From positions 1,297,521-1,361,520 of the forward strand of contig OY744605.1 of the NCBI GenBank assembly GCA_963556255.1: a DNA stretch of 64,000 bases. Reading direction: 5' to 3'. This document shows, one piece after another, positions 43,260 to 54,319 of this stretch. Below the pieces are notes generated by a model that had not been told where the DNA came from, ran no database searches, and saw only the letters and a program-made list of their open reading frames with translations. Source of the stretch: Allolobophora icterica (taxonomy: Eukaryota > Annelida > Clitellata > Crassiclitellata > Lumbricidae). The position numbers and the translations under genes are program-made. Numbering within the stretch: the first letter of the stretch is position 1; each line of letters starts with the position of its first letter.

Positions 43260-43900
43260 ATCAAAGATCTTTATTGCAACCAAGCGACAGTTATGACAGA
43301 GTACAGTAAATGTAAAACAGCAGTAAGCAGTCTTGTCACTGGTGACAAAAGGTGGCCCCTAAGGGATATTCGTCCCGCTAACTAGGGTCACCTATAAAGG
43401 AACAGTAACATTTAGAATAGGACTGACAATGTTGAAAGAAACTAGCCTCTTTTCACTGTACTTTACAGTTGAGCCAATCGGCATCAAATTTACTTACATA
43501 GAGCAACTTATAAACGGATAGTATGCGTACCTTAACTAACTTAACTAACTTACCTAATTAAAGATAACCAAGGTAGACCCACGTGCGATCGTGTGCAACC
43601 AGATGCGTGAGAACTAGGATGAACCAGGCCTCTGACGAAGGGAACTCAGTCGAAGTTCAATAGGTGCCTACGTAGACGAGTCTTAAATAAGTAGGGATTA
43701 GCCAATTGACGTATGTCAAGGGGCAGGTTATTCCAGATCTTAGGCCCATAGAATTTTATACTGAAGACCCTTACATTAGTCCGGGCTCTATCAAGGCGGT
43801 AGTTGAGGGCATTCCTAGTATGGTGAGAAATTTCGTTGTAACAAACGACTCATTAACTCGACACCAGTTGAGTCATTTCACGTTTAATTCACCTTAGGGT
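43258..43900 (-). mobile_element. LINE C-like 3' fragment
   Basis: On the minus strand, 43860-43640 reads NALNYRLDRARTNVRVFSIK, FYGPKIWNNLPLDIRQLANP and YLFKTRLRRHLLNFD, the RT C-terminal domain. The 3' part has CCCTAAGGGATATTCGTCCC and ends CAATAAAGATCTTTGATTG against (AT)n, as in LINE C. It is 5'-truncated and lies between two (TA)n tracts. Confidence 0.8.
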
Positions 43901-43907
43901 CACACCG

Positions 43908-43911
<4 letters not shown>

Positions 43912-43981
<70 letters not shown>

Positions 43982-44100
43982 GCACGCATGTATGCATACT
44001 ATAACTGATCCATGATAGATATAAAAACGTGTAGGCCTACATTTACATAACATAGACCAGACGGTTAAACAGAAACCCGACCTGCGATATCGTTTTGTGG
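43912..44100. repeat. (TA)n and a fourth copy of the 68-bp unit
   Basis: (TA)n at 43912-43980, then at 44022-44100 the extended unit ATAAAAACGTGTAGGCCTAC to TATCGTTTTGTG, inverted relative to 42951-43031. Confidence 0.88.
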
Positions 44101-44129
44101 CCACAGATGGTCTTCAGTATTTCTTAAAT

Positions 44130-44215
44130 ATCTGACATTGAAAATTGGTAATGTAATGTAATGTAAAGTAATGTAATGTAAATCTACGAAATTTCCCAGC
44201 GTCAAAGAAGCCATG
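44130..44215 (-). mobile_element. Retroelement 3' end with (ATTAC)n tail, antisense
   Basis: GGTAATGTAATGTAATGTAA, then ATCTACGAAATTTCCCAGCG. The reverse matches GCGCTGAGAAATTTCGGAG plus (ATTAC)n at 23172. No coding part. CCACGTCAAGGAAA repeats three times just beyond, at 44225-44265. Confidence 0.55.
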
Positions 44216-44311
44216 GACGTCAAGGAAACCACGTCAAGGAAATCACGTCAAGGAAACCACTTCGTCTCTCCAATTCAAATCGTCCCTTAGGAAGTTGGGT
44301 CGCTGGCAGAG

Positions 44312-44402
44312 CGTCTGATTTAAGGCGAGCGATCGATCGCTCTCCTTGGTCGCTCGCCTAGCAAAGGTACCGGCGAGTGATTTACCACTCGCCTATCCGA
44401 AG
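44312..44402. promoter_or_regulatory. Cluster of short hairpins
   Basis: AGGCGAGCGA ... TCGCTCGCCT (10-bp stem) and GGCGAGTG ... CACTCGCC (8-bp stem) lie next to each other in a CpG-rich patch. Function unknown; they might be ends of a small mobile element. Confidence 0.35.
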
Positions 44403-44504
44403 GCTTCTCACCGTCGGTGACAGTCGGTCGTCGCTCGCTCAGTTTGAGTTAGACTCCAAGACGATAGACGAACCTGGAGCCAGACCATAATTTTATTTAC
44501 CTAA

Positions 44505-46165
44505 CCTTCGCAGGACGGAAACATTTTACGATACACGGAGGACGGAAAGGGGTAATTTTTTACCCCAAAACAATATATAATATCTCAGCTCACAGGTAAG
44601 CTACGATGACAAATGAAGTGTCAATTGTAACATTTCCAAGGTCAAGGAATCGATTTATCATAGTGGCAATAGTGTATAAATACTACTTTTCAAGATGGCG
44701 GCCAAAATGGCCGTCAAATCACACAAAATTGTATATCTCAGCACGTAGGTAAGCTCCAATGACAAATAAAGTGTCAATTGCAACATTTGCAAGGTCAGGA
44801 TATCGATCTATCATAGTGGCAATAGTGTGCGAATACTGTTGTCCAAGATGGCGGCCAACATGGCCGCCCAAAACATAACAATATGTATATCTCAGCTCAT
44901 AACTAATTTACAATGACAAATGAAGTGTCCATTGTAACATTCCCAGGGTCAAGGAATCGATTTATCGTAGTGGCAATAGTGTGGAAATACTATTTTCCAA
45001 GATGGCGGCCAATATGTCCGCCAGACACAACAATATGTATTTCTCAGCTCATAGGTAAGCTACAATTGCAAATGAATTGTCAATTGTAACATATTCAAGG
45101 TCAAGGAATCGATTTATCATAGTGGCAATAGTGTAGGAATAATACTTTCCAAGATGGCGGCCAATATGGCCGCGAAAACACAAAAATATATATATCTCAG
45201 CACATAGGTAGGCTACAATGACAAATGAGGTATCAATTGTAACATTTCTAAGGTCAAGAAATCAAACTATCGTAGTGGCAATCGTGTGGGAATACTAATT
45301 CCAAGATGGCGGCCAACATGGCCGCCAAAACACAAAAATATGTATATCTCAGGTTGTAAGTAAGCTCCAATGACAAATGAAGTGTCAATTGTAACATTTC
45401 CTAGTTCAGGGAATCGATTTATCGCAGTGGCAATGGTGACCGATCAGTCAGGTGATTGATAATTCCTATTTTTGTGTTTTGTCGGCCATATTGGCCGCCA
45501 TCTTGGATAATAGTATTCCCACGCTATTGTCACTATGATAAATGAATTCCTTGACCTTGGAAATGCTACAATTGACACTTCATTTGTCATTGTATCTTAC
45601 CTACAAGCCAAGATATACACATTTCTGTGTTTTGGCGGCCATGTTGGCTGCCATCTTGGACAGTTGTATTCACACACTATTACCACTGCGATAAATCGAT
45701 TCCTTTACCTTGGAAATATTACAATTGACACTTCATTTGTCATTTTAGGTCACCTATGAGCTGAGACATGCATATTTTTGTTTTGGCGGCCATATTGGCC
45801 GCCATCTTAGAAAATAAACTCTCCACAATTATGAAACTATTAACACTCAGTTCCATGGTAGATTCCACACTTGATTTATGATTGGAAGTCACTTATGAGC
45901 TCATATCTTTAAAAAACATATCTGCCCTATGACGAAAAAAAACGACGTCGAGGACGAAGAGGGGTAAATTTTTACCCCGGGACACTTTGGATTGAAAAAT
46001 CTTTTTCCCACCACATTGCAATGTGGTGGGTATGCAGTCAGAATATGTCATTGGTGGTAACTTGTAAACACATGGAACGACAAATGATACCTGCCTACAG
46101 TTGCTCCGCAATCAGCATCCAAACACCCCTGGGGTAATTATTTACCCCTTTCCGTCCTGCGAAGG
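44505..46165. mobile_element. Terminal-inverted-repeat element built from 152-bp YY1-like repeats
   Basis: Perfect 17-bp termini CCTTCGCAGGACGGAAA at 44505-44521 and (reversed) 46149-46165, flanked by CTAA on both sides. Nearby are GGGGTAA ... TTACCCC palindromes (44551 and 45961). Five direct units of about 152 bp contain CAAGATGGCGGCC (44691, 44844, 44998, 45150, 45302). Three inverted units follow (about 45493, 45646, 45798). Each also has TGACAAATGAAGTGTCAATT. There is no coding sequence. The CCTT termini with a TTAA-like duplication recall piggyBac, but the duplication is CTAA, so the superfamily is open. Confidence 0.7.
46007..46030. repeat. Perfect 24-bp palindrome
   Basis: CCCACCACATTG followed by its exact reverse complement. 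It lies inside the right part of the YY1-repeat element. Confidence 0.9.
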
Positions 46166-46239
46166 CTAATATCGATCACTTTAATTTACTTACTTGCGGC
46201 AGCGGTGAATGCGTGTCGTGACCTGTCCTAATTATTGTT

Positions 46240-46353
46240 GACTGATCACACCAATTTCGTGCAATATGATTGGCCATAACAACACGGCCGACACCTCACG
46301 CCGCGTGACATCATCCGTAACATCATCAATTTCGGAAATTATTTTAGACAACA
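46240..46353 (+). promoter_or_regulatory. Candidate promoter of the BED-like gene
   Basis: Inverted CCAAT (GATTGG) near 46269 and ATF/CRE-like words TGACATCATC and TAACATCATC at 46308-46328 precede the ATG at 46354. Position and motifs suggest a promoter; no direct proof. Confidence 0.35.
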
Positions 46354-46617
46354 ATGGCGGCGAAGATGAGGAAGTCGAATAATAATGTACAGTTGAGAAC
46401 GTATCTGTCATGGAAATTAGGGCTCGATGTCGATGTAGTCGAAATAGAAAACCATCGGACTGTGAACAAAATTTACTGCAAGTCCTGCAGAAAGCACGCC
46501 GATAAAATTCGAATGGATTGCCGGCTGAAAGGTCAAGCCAAAAATGAGTGTTCAACGTATGCCGAAAGCTTAACCAACGTTATGAAATCAGCCGTCACAC
46601 GTCATCTTACGTCAATG
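46354..46617 (+). CDS. Candidate first exon of a zinc-finger (BED-like) protein
   Basis: 88 codons from an ATG in context ACAACAATGG. It includes MAAKMRKSNNNVQLRTYLSW, TVNKIYCKSCRKHADKIRMD and MKSAVTRHLTSM, ending at donor GTAGGT. An aromatic W, then C-x2-C, and a late H in a (T)RHLxS context resemble BED-type or hAT-associated zinc fingers. If the donor is ignored the frame adds only VGF and stops. LINE tails begin 15 bases further on, so the next exon would lie beyond them. Host gene or hAT-derived gene cannot be decided. Confidence 0.45.
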
Positions 46618-46631
46618 GTAGGTTTCTAATG

Positions 46632-46700
46632 AATGTTAATTCATTCATTCTGAGAATTTATATAGCGCCTCTTCAAGAGACCTACCTTGTACTCAGATAG
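46632..46700 (-). mobile_element. LINE B-type 3' end, antisense, (GAAT)n tail
   Basis: TTCATTCATTCTGAGAATTT, then ATATAGCGCCTCTTCAAGAG. Reversed, it is the LINE B stem-loop and tail. About 65 bp long. Confidence 0.8.
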
Positions 46701-46720
46701 CGGAAATTAATTGATTAATC

Positions 46721-47197
46721 TTATATGATTATTTATAAAGCGCAGACAGCATAGACTATTCAGAGGCGCTTCCAGCGTGTCAGCCCCGAGGGAAAAGAAA
46801 GGCCTTTAGGCAGCGGAGAGAAGAGGACGAGATCCCAAACAATATCTTGCTACGGAGAGAGGGGGCAGGTCATTCCATAGGGCAGGGCCAAGGACGGCAA
46901 AAGCACGATACTGAGCCATCGAAGTACATGTACTTGCGTGAGGGACAAGTAGATCAAGGCGGTCAGCAGACCGAAGAGGGCGGGAAGAGAGAGCAGATAG
47001 AGGTTTACGCATTAGGTCACAGAGGTATTTAGGAGCTTTTCCCAGTTGAGTCCTAGAGACCAGAAGAAGGACCTTGTGTTGGATGCGGGAAGCAACAGGA
47101 AGCCAGTGAAATATATCAGTCATAAAGGTAGTTATGTGAGAGAAGCGAGGGAAACGGGCAATGAGCCTGGCAGCCGCATTCAGAACAGACTGCAGAG
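46721..47197 (-). mobile_element. CR1/L2-like LINE 3' fragment
   Basis: On the minus strand the RT C-terminus reads HWLPVASRIQHKVLLLVSRT, DLMRKPLSALSSRPLRSADR and AVLGPALWNDLPP, then a frame break. The end carries GAAGCGCCTCTGAATAG and GCGCTTTATAAATAATC. Confidence 0.85.
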
Positions 47198-47786
47198 ATT
47201 GTATTGTATTGTATTGTATTTACGAATTTATAAAGCGCCTCTCACAGTACAACCTAATCAGAGGCGCTCCGAATGCGAGGAGCCCCGTGAGAAAAGAAAA
47301 GTAGCAGAAATGCCCCCAGTTAGGATCTGAGAACGAGTCATGGAAGGAAGATCATTCCAGAGGGACGGGCCAACAGATGCGTAGGCACGGTGTTGAGCCA
47401 TAGAAGTCCGGGTCCGAGGAACCAAGAGGTCATGTCGGTCTAGAGAACGGAGAGGACGGCCAGAGGCAGCCGAAAGAGGTCGACAGATAAGATCACAGAG
47501 ATAACGAGGAGCTTGACCCTGGAACGCTCGAGAGGTGAGGAACAGGATTTCAAACTGGATACGCGCAGTGAGCGGACGCCAATGCAAGTGCTCAGACATA
47601 AAAGTCGAGATATAGGAGTAGCGTGGAAGGCAGGCAATCAGACGAGCAGCTGCGTTTAAGACCGATTGAAGTGGAGACAGACGGGATTTTGGTAGGCCAA
47701 TAAGAGATGAAAGGTGCGCATTAGGGAGCCCAGCAAACAAAGAATTGCAATAGTCAATGCGGGAGCGAATGAAGGCATGGACCATA

Positions 47787-47787
<1 letters not shown>
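47198..47787 (-). mobile_element. CR1/L2-like LINE 3' fragment, (AATAC)n tail
   Basis: On the minus strand: MVHAFIRSRIDYCNSLFAGL, SVLNAARLIACLPRYSYIS-type thumb (AARLIACLPRYSYIST), HWRPLTARIQFEILFLTSRA and GPSLWNDLP, ending FSRGSSHSERL. The 3' end is GGAGCGCCTCTGATTAG with AGAGGCGCTTTATAAATTC and four AATAC units. Its 5' end abuts a (TAC)n run, so the RT frame reads into poly-Ser. Confidence 0.87.
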
Positions 47788-48046
<259 letters not shown>

Positions 48047-48049
48047 GGT

Positions 48050-48244
48050 ACTACAACTACTATACACTACAATACAATACAACTAGACAATTACAGCGCG
48101 CTTTATCAAAACAAGTCTTGCACGAGAACGCGTTGTGCTACATTCCTAGTCATAGAACAATGTGAACAGATGATTTAAATTGAGCAACAGATGTACATTG
48201 ACGGACTGTAGTTGGAAGACTGTTCCATTCGGTACTGCTACTAT

Positions 48245-48245
<1 letters not shown>
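48050..48245 (-). mobile_element. Another LINE 3' end, (TATTG)n tail
   Basis: On the minus strand: TEWNSLPTTVRQCTSVAQFK, SSVHIVL and stop, the last residues of a LINE RT. Then comes GATAAAGCGCGCTGTAATTG and TATTGTATTG against the (AGT)n. Confidence 0.65.
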
Positions 48246-48312
<67 letters not shown>

Positions 48313-48322
48313 ATGATGATGA
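48236..48322. repeat. Mixed CTA/CTG/GAT trinucleotide tract
   Basis: CTACTATTACTACTACTG, then about 12 GCT units and about 9 GAT units, on the plus strand. Confidence 0.95.
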
Positions 48323-48359
48323 CGACTAGCAATTGAATGGACTTTAACAAGATCCTATG

Positions 48360-48970
48360 GCATTAACTGTTGTTAACATTAATGGAAACAAATAAATTTT
48401 CACCGCTGCACAGAGCCTAGTTGAGTAACTTAAACACAGATTAGTAGTTTCCTTTGTTTAACGATATCTTTTTGATGTCGACTTCACCTATACTAATGGA
48501 TATAACAGATTCAAACATTACCCGCATTTGCCAGATATATACCATAGGGTGATCCCACTTTAAAGGTGTCTAATGAGAGCATTGGTATTACGAGCATTGT
48601 ATTAAGTTTAACCAAATTGAGAACATCACCTTTTGGCACCAAGGGCCCTTTACGTCGATCAGAAGTTTTTGCAGTAATTTTTGCAGATTCACTGCAGTTT
48701 TTAGGTGGTGCCAACCTAAAACCTGGATAAAAGGGAGGGCGACACTAATTATCTTCGTTATAACACAGAAACTACCGATGGCGTAACTTTGTCCCACAAA
48801 GTGGTGGTGACCAATCCCCTACTCTCCCCCTTCCATATTCTTATCTTTCCAAAAATAACGTTGTCATGCCGCAAAACTATTTCAGCACAATGCCAATAAG
48901 TGGGATGACTGTCACCCCAACCGTTAGACACAGAACAATATAAATTATCAATGATTAGACCTAATTCGGT
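48360..48970. other. Unclassified DNA
   Basis: Nothing coding. Contains the dispersed word TTTAAAGGTGTCTAA (48560) and a possible family D hAT remnant near 48776 (GATGGCGTAACTTTG ... AAAGTGGTGG). Confidence 0.4.
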
Positions 48971-48979
48971 TTGAACATC

Positions 48980-49271
<292 letters not shown>

Positions 49272-49439
49272 ACGTGGCTGGTTAGTTGCTGCTTAATGAC
49301 AGTGTGGGTCATAACAAAGATGATTAGCATCGCCCTCCTCCTTTATCGAGGCTTGAAAACGGTTCAACCATAGTACGAGCGAAATTTATACAAAACTGAT
49401 TGAAGTTCCTCGCTCTTATTATGGCATCGGTTTACTTCG

Positions 49440-49622
49440 TTTTAAAGGTGTCTAAAGGCTCTCGCGTCATGGGCTCTCGTGCAGTTCGTGTTGCAGCCCT
49501 TAAGGAATGGATCCGATTGCCAATGTTTATCCGTTGCTCGACCTCTTCTTCTTTCAAGAAACGACTCAAAACTTACCAAAACTTACCCCTTCTCACTGGC
49601 TTTCAAACATCTGGATATCTAT
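49440..49622 (+). mobile_element. LINE RT C-terminal fragment
   Basis: SRVMGSRAVRVAALKEWIRL and PMFIRCSTSSSFKKRLKTYQ are the final conserved residues of a Jockey/CR1-group RT. It ends where the tRNA-SINE begins. Confidence 0.65.
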
Positions 49623-49624
49623 GT

Positions 49625-49863
49625 GGGGCGTGGTGGCTCAGTGGTATGTTCGGCGCCTTGTGACCGGAGGGTTGCAGGTTCGAATCCCACTCTAGCCGCT
49701 GCGTACGGACCTTGGGCAAGTCCTTCACTCGCAATTGCTCGTGGCGCTTCGGCGTGAACATTCCGACTCAGTATCAAATGCTGTAGTTGGGAGCGCCTCT
49801 GAGTAGTAGTTGACTTCGAGAGGCGCTATAGAAATATCAAATGTCAAATGAATGAATGAATGA
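49625..49863 (+). mobile_element. tRNA-derived SINE with a LINE-type 3' end
   Basis: The head GGGCGTGGTGGCTCAGTGG contains an A box TGGCTCAGTGG (49634-49644), and a B box GGTTCGAATCC (49677-49687) follows 32 bases later. Both match RNA polymerase III consensus. The body (GGACCTTGGGCAAGTCCTTC) leads to GGGAGCGCCTCTGAGTAG ... GAGAGGCGCTATAGAAATAT and an (AATG)n tail. The last 75 bases match the stem-loop 3' end of LINE B, including its (AATG)n. By known SINE biology this would let the SINE borrow the LINE's reverse transcriptase. Confidence 0.8.
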
Positions 49864-49929
49864 ATCTAATTGCTCACCTGGCGCCACAGATTCGAAACTT
49901 CTGTGTGACTTTGCTCGCGTTAAACATGT

Positions 49930-50003
49930 TCGTAAAAATAATAATAATAATAATAATTAATAATAATAATAATAAAAATAATAAAAATAATAAAAATAAT
50001 ATA

Positions 50004-50038
<35 letters not shown>

Positions 50039-50045
50039 GTATTAT
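49930..50045. repeat. (AAT)n-rich tract
   Basis: AAT units with AAAAT and AAC variants, about 110 bp. It may extend towards the assembly gap. Confidence 0.9.
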
Positions 50046-50142
50046 TATTCTTTATTAAACCAGCTGTCAAACAGTACTCTGGTGAACATCGTCTGTTGAA
50101 TAGATCTTCTAAAGTTGATAAACAAACATACATTGGTATATA

Positions 50143-50342
50143 NNNNNNNNNNNNNNNNNNNNNNNNNNNNNNNNNNNNNNNNNNNNNNNNNNNNNNNNNN
50201 NNNNNNNNNNNNNNNNNNNNNNNNNNNNNNNNNNNNNNNNNNNNNNNNNNNNNNNNNNNNNNNNNNNNNNNNNNNNNNNNNNNNNNNNNNNNNNNNNNNN
50301 NNNNNNNNNNNNNNNNNNNNNNNNNNNNNNNNNNNNNNNNNN
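50143..50342. other. Assembly gap of 200 N
   Basis: Run of N with a round length, likely an estimated gap. Frames crossing it are meaningless. Confidence 0.99.
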
Positions 50343-50504
50343 CAAAGGACAGCCGAAAACAGGGCAACATCAGCATGGCGGCAAAGTTGTTCATTTGTTG
50401 GATTATTACATGGGAGGTATCGCTGGCGGGTCAGTCTATTCATAACGGACTGGAACCTTGTCCTTTCTTGCTGACCAGCGTATCCCCACCAGTGTGATTC
50501 TCTT

Positions 50505-50710
50505 TACAGATTTTATTTTAGTTATAGTTACAGTCATAGTTAATGGTTTTTTTATTTTAGTTATAGTTACAGTTATAGTTAGTATTATTTTTTAGTTATA
50601 GTTACAGTTATAGTTAATGGTTTTTCGTTTGAGTTATAGTTAGTATTTGTTTTAGTTATAGTTACTGGACTTTTATTTTAGTTAATTTTTTTTAGTACAT
50701 AGTTACAGTT
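50505..50710. repeat. Degenerate TTATAGTTACAG repeat
   Basis: TTTTAGTTATAGTTACAG and TTATAGTTAATGGTTTTT recur about five times over 200 bp. No gene. Confidence 0.75.
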
Positions 50711-51410
50711 CGCCCAATGGCGCTCCGCCTGATCGTTTTTGGGCCATCGATTAATTAGGCCCTATGTCAACAAATTTTAGGCAGTTTTTGATCTCCTCCC
50801 TTTGTCAACAACTGTCAAACATTCAAGGACCCCCTAATAAAATTATGTCAAAGAAAATTACCCCCACCCTCATGTATTGAAGATGTTTGTGATTGCTGTT
50901 TAACGACGCTGTGTTAGAACGAAGATCATTAGCGTCCTCCTTTATCCAGGTTTCTGGCTGACACCACCGAGTAGGCTTATAAGGCTTGTGCATTAAACAC
51001 CAGCGCAATAGAAGTTACATTTGTTTATAGATTGTAAATTTCATAGACTAGATATTCGTTTGTGTATTTAATATTTGTTGACCGCGTTTCTAATGTTACG
51101 CGGTGGTGTCCGATCTAACGGTTGCGGCTTCGAAGTTACTGAGCAAAAACCGTGTTACGAACATTTGTCTCCGTCATCTTGATTATGACGGTGGTGGGGA
51201 TAAAGATGGTTTCGGTAGTGAAGGCTATATTAGTGCTGGTGGAGTTGGTGATGATGACGACTACGACGATGATGATGTAATTGATGATGACGATGCTAAT
51301 GATGATAGCAACGGCAATTTGACAACGACGATTATTTCAGATCTCTCACCTTTTTCATTTTAGGACGCGACTTCATCAGTAAGATTTAGTTGAGTCGATT
51401 GGTTTAGTGA
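50711..51410. other. Unclassified DNA with a (GAT)n-like patch
   Basis: 50880-51010 resembles 49275-49385 (GCTTAATGACAG/GTTTAACGACGC ... TTAGCRTC ... CCTCCTTTATC), so it is dispersed sequence. 51190-51310 is rich in GATGAT and gives an acidic frame that I regard as compositional. Confidence 0.4.
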
Positions 51411-51620
51411 TCTCTTTAGACACCTTTGAAACGTCGGTATTCGTTATTATATGTGCATAGAATACCACTAGAACTAAATCAATCGATGATATATAAAACG
51501 CGCATTGGCAACCGATTCGTTTTCTTTGGTCCCAAATTTCTGGTTCGTGCAAGATTTCCTTGGTGCAATGTTTTTCAACTATCTTCGAAATGGCGCAAAA
51601 TAATGGAGATTGTGAGGATT
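51411..51620 (+). repeat. Dispersed 200-bp repeat, copy 1
   Basis: Starts TCTCTTTAGACACCTTTGAA and ends TTTTTCAACTATCTTCGAAA, then TGGCGCAAAATAA. Copy 2 lies at about 54118-54290 with the same ends. The head word also occurs alone at 52466, 54061 and 55570. No coding sequence. Confidence 0.6.
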
Positions 51621-51890
51621 AGGAGGAGAGTTTGGAAGAGGAGAAAAAGAAAGAGAAGGAGGAGGAGAAGGAGGAGTAGCATGAGGAGGAGGAAGAGAGG
51701 AGGAAGAGAAGGAGGAGGAGAAGAAGCAGAGGTAAGAGTGGGAGGAGAGAAAGTGGAGAAGAAGGAGGAGCAGGAGCAGGAGCAGGAGTTGGTGTAGGAG
51801 GAGGAGGAGGAGGAGGAGGAGGAGGAGGAGGAGGAGGAGGAGGAGGAGGAGGAGGAGGAGGAGGAGCAGGTGGAAGAGGGGAGGAGGGGG
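51621..51890. repeat. GGA-rich tract ending in pure (GGA)n
   Basis: Purine-rich sequence with a pure (AGG)n part at 51797-51865. The block GCAGAGGTAAGAGTGGGAGG with AGAGAAAGTGGAGAAGAAG is duplicated at 52230-52275. Confidence 0.92.
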
Positions 51891-52159
51891 AAGACATTTA
51901 GGTTAGGTACAGCCATTGGAATAAGGAACAATGACCTTACGTTGACTCTCCTCTTCGAAAGTCATTTCAGTGGTCACGTGCTAAGCCGTCATCTGTATTT
52001 GCAAATGTAATTGTGACTTCAATTGCAATCGTAACCTTAATTGCACTGTAATCATAATTGTAATCACTATTGTCTTTGTAATGCGGTTTTGGTATAAATT
52101 CTCGCTCTGGTTTTTGTAATTGTAATAATATAATAACAATAAAGCTAGTAATTGAACCG

Positions 52160-52355
52160 TAACCGAGGAGAAGAAGGAGAAGTAGCATGAGGAGGGGGAA
52201 CAGAGGAGGAGGAAGAGAGGGACGAGGAGGAGAAGAAGCAGAGGTAAGAGTGGGAGGAGAGAAAGTGGAGAAGAAGACGGAGGAGGACGAGGAGGAGGAG
52301 GAGCAGGAGTTGGTGGAGGAGGTGGAGGAAGTAGAAGAGGAGCTGTTTCCCAATG
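52160..52355. repeat. Second GGA-rich tract, duplicate of the first
   Basis: Shares AGTAGCATGAGGAGG and GCAGAGGTAAGAGTGGGAGG with 51675-51760, so a segment was duplicated about 500 bp apart. Confidence 0.88.
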
Positions 52356-53049
52356 ATTGCTTAGTAATGTATTTGTACAGTTCATCGGTTTCTTAGGTCG
52401 ACACCACAGTGAAATTAATTTGGACTGAGAAAGATATTTATAAGTAGCACTCTTTTAATCACACTTAGAGGTGTCTAAGCGCATTCTGGTTATAGCTTCA
52501 TCAATGAATCCAGCCGGATTTTCTTCGACATCCATAAGTTGTATGTTTGTTACATTATTTATGAGGCGACAACTTTGATTCTAATCAACAATGAGCAGTG
52601 TCGAAAGAGAAGTGCATACCATTGTCATAGTTCTCCTTTTCCCAGGATTCCAGTTGGGTTCTATGTTTTTTTCCTAGGTGCTATTCATCGCTGTTTTATG
52701 TCGAAGTCAGTTCATTGTACATGGATTCGAACCCAACGCACTGCACCCGCTTTCTAATAATTACGATCACTCAGAAAATATACGAATCATGGCGCATGTG
52801 ATAATGTTGTATTAAATGTGACTGTGTGAATAAACTTGTGTACCGGTATATAGTGTTTTGCCACTTGACGTTTCGTTAAAAGGTTTTAAGCTGTCGGAAG
52901 TTTCCAAATAAGTTTACTAAATAAATTATAGAATCTTATGGAATTTTATCAGAGTTTCCCATTTAAAATTTTTAGGCGGATAGAGACAAATATATTAAAC
53001 TAAAAAAAACAGGGATCTGTATTATCACATAGGAAAGTTTCAGTTAATT
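52356..53049. other. Unclassified AT-rich DNA
   Basis: Nothing recognised beyond one copy of the AGAGGTGTCTAAG word at 52466. Confidence 0.4.
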
Positions 53050-53480
53050 TCACAATAACTGACCACATAAACAAAATACTCAACTACGAATCTGCATCCA
53101 TCTATACCTTAAGAACTCTAGAAGCGCACATGGCCTCCTCTGAAGTGCTACATGCGATCACCCACACCACTATTATAGCCCGCACAATGTATGCCTCCCC
53201 AACATCCTGACTCACCTACAGCTAAAATGCTAACACATGTTGCCAACACTTTCCTCTTCCGAGTAGTGCCGTGCAACGAGCTTCACGTCCTACAACGGGT
53301 GCAACTATACGACGTCCAGCAAAGGACACAACTTCTCTCTGCCAGATAAGGACTCAATGAACTTTATTCCTCGATTGTTTTTCAAAAACATATACTATCC
53401 TCAAACCACTAATTAGTCGTCACACTGAACCTGTTCTATGTAAACTACAGCGTACTGCTTGTTTAATACTTGAAATAAAC
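53050..53480 (+). pseudogene. Heavily decayed LINE RT thumb-like segment
   Basis: ITDHINKILNYESASIYTLR, TLEAHMASSEVLHAITHTTI and IARTMYASP resemble the post-palm region of a LINE (HINKI ... LYxLR ... ITYALP-like). It is followed by stops and a frame change. Weak, low-confidence call. Confidence 0.35.
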
Positions 53481-54117
53481 GAATATACATTGCCATAATA
53501 CGTCGTTAAAGAAGTGTTGGACGCCATTGAACAGTAAGGTAGACATCAACAACTGTGATAGCCACAAGGTGTCGTTTGAGACACCTCAAATCATGTTCAG
53601 CCAAATATATATATTCAACAATCGCATGTTGCATTCTACATCTACCCGACGAAAACAGTGGCAAATGGTAGCATACTATCAGTAGAACATAAAAACCGAT
53701 GCATTGTTATAGCAGTTTTAAGAGTTTCCAATTTATATAGGCTATAGTTATATCTACAGATATGAGCGTTGACGTCGACTTTATCTTTTACCAAACATTA
53801 TTCCACTTAGGCTTAGTTAGGTCGATGTCAACGGCCTTGGCAGCCATAAGATATCTTAAACAATGTGACAATGTATACGTGGCCTCAGTTTCATTACCAC
53901 TGACTGCTCAGCTGTTCATTTTGATTACCTGAAACCTTTACATCAGATTGAATCAAATTTTACTAAAGCTTTCATTTCATAATAAACCGGTTCAACAGCC
54001 ACACTTCTACAATGCAACGACGTCATAAGTGAGACGTATACTTGAGTAGATAAGTTACGCACTCTCTTTAGACACCATTGAAACGTTATTACTCGGCATT
54101 TAATAGGCTTGGGATGC

Positions 54118-54300
54118 GCTCTCTTTAGACACCTCTAAAACTAAATTAATTGATGATATTAAAGTTGCAATAGGCATGCAGCCGGTTCGTTCCAGATGTG
54201 GTTCTTTACCATTTCCTTGTGTGTGTGTAAGGTTTCAAACGTGTAATGTTTTTCAACTATCTTCGAAATGACGCAGAATAAAGCGGGTGAAAGGAGATTG
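54118..54300 (+). repeat. Dispersed 200-bp repeat, copy 2
   Basis: CTCTCTTTAGACACCTCTAA to TTTTTCAACTATCTTCGAAA and TGACGCAGAATAA, as at 51411-51620. Confidence 0.6.
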
Positions 54301-54319
54301 AGAGGATAAGATAATTATT

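Noticed and set aside
50096..50497. ORFs spanning the N run
   Set aside because: They consist mainly of unknown residues across the assembly gap.
51103..51363. Acidic 86-residue protein
   Set aside because: Mostly a GAT-rich patch. No start context, domain or splice evidence.
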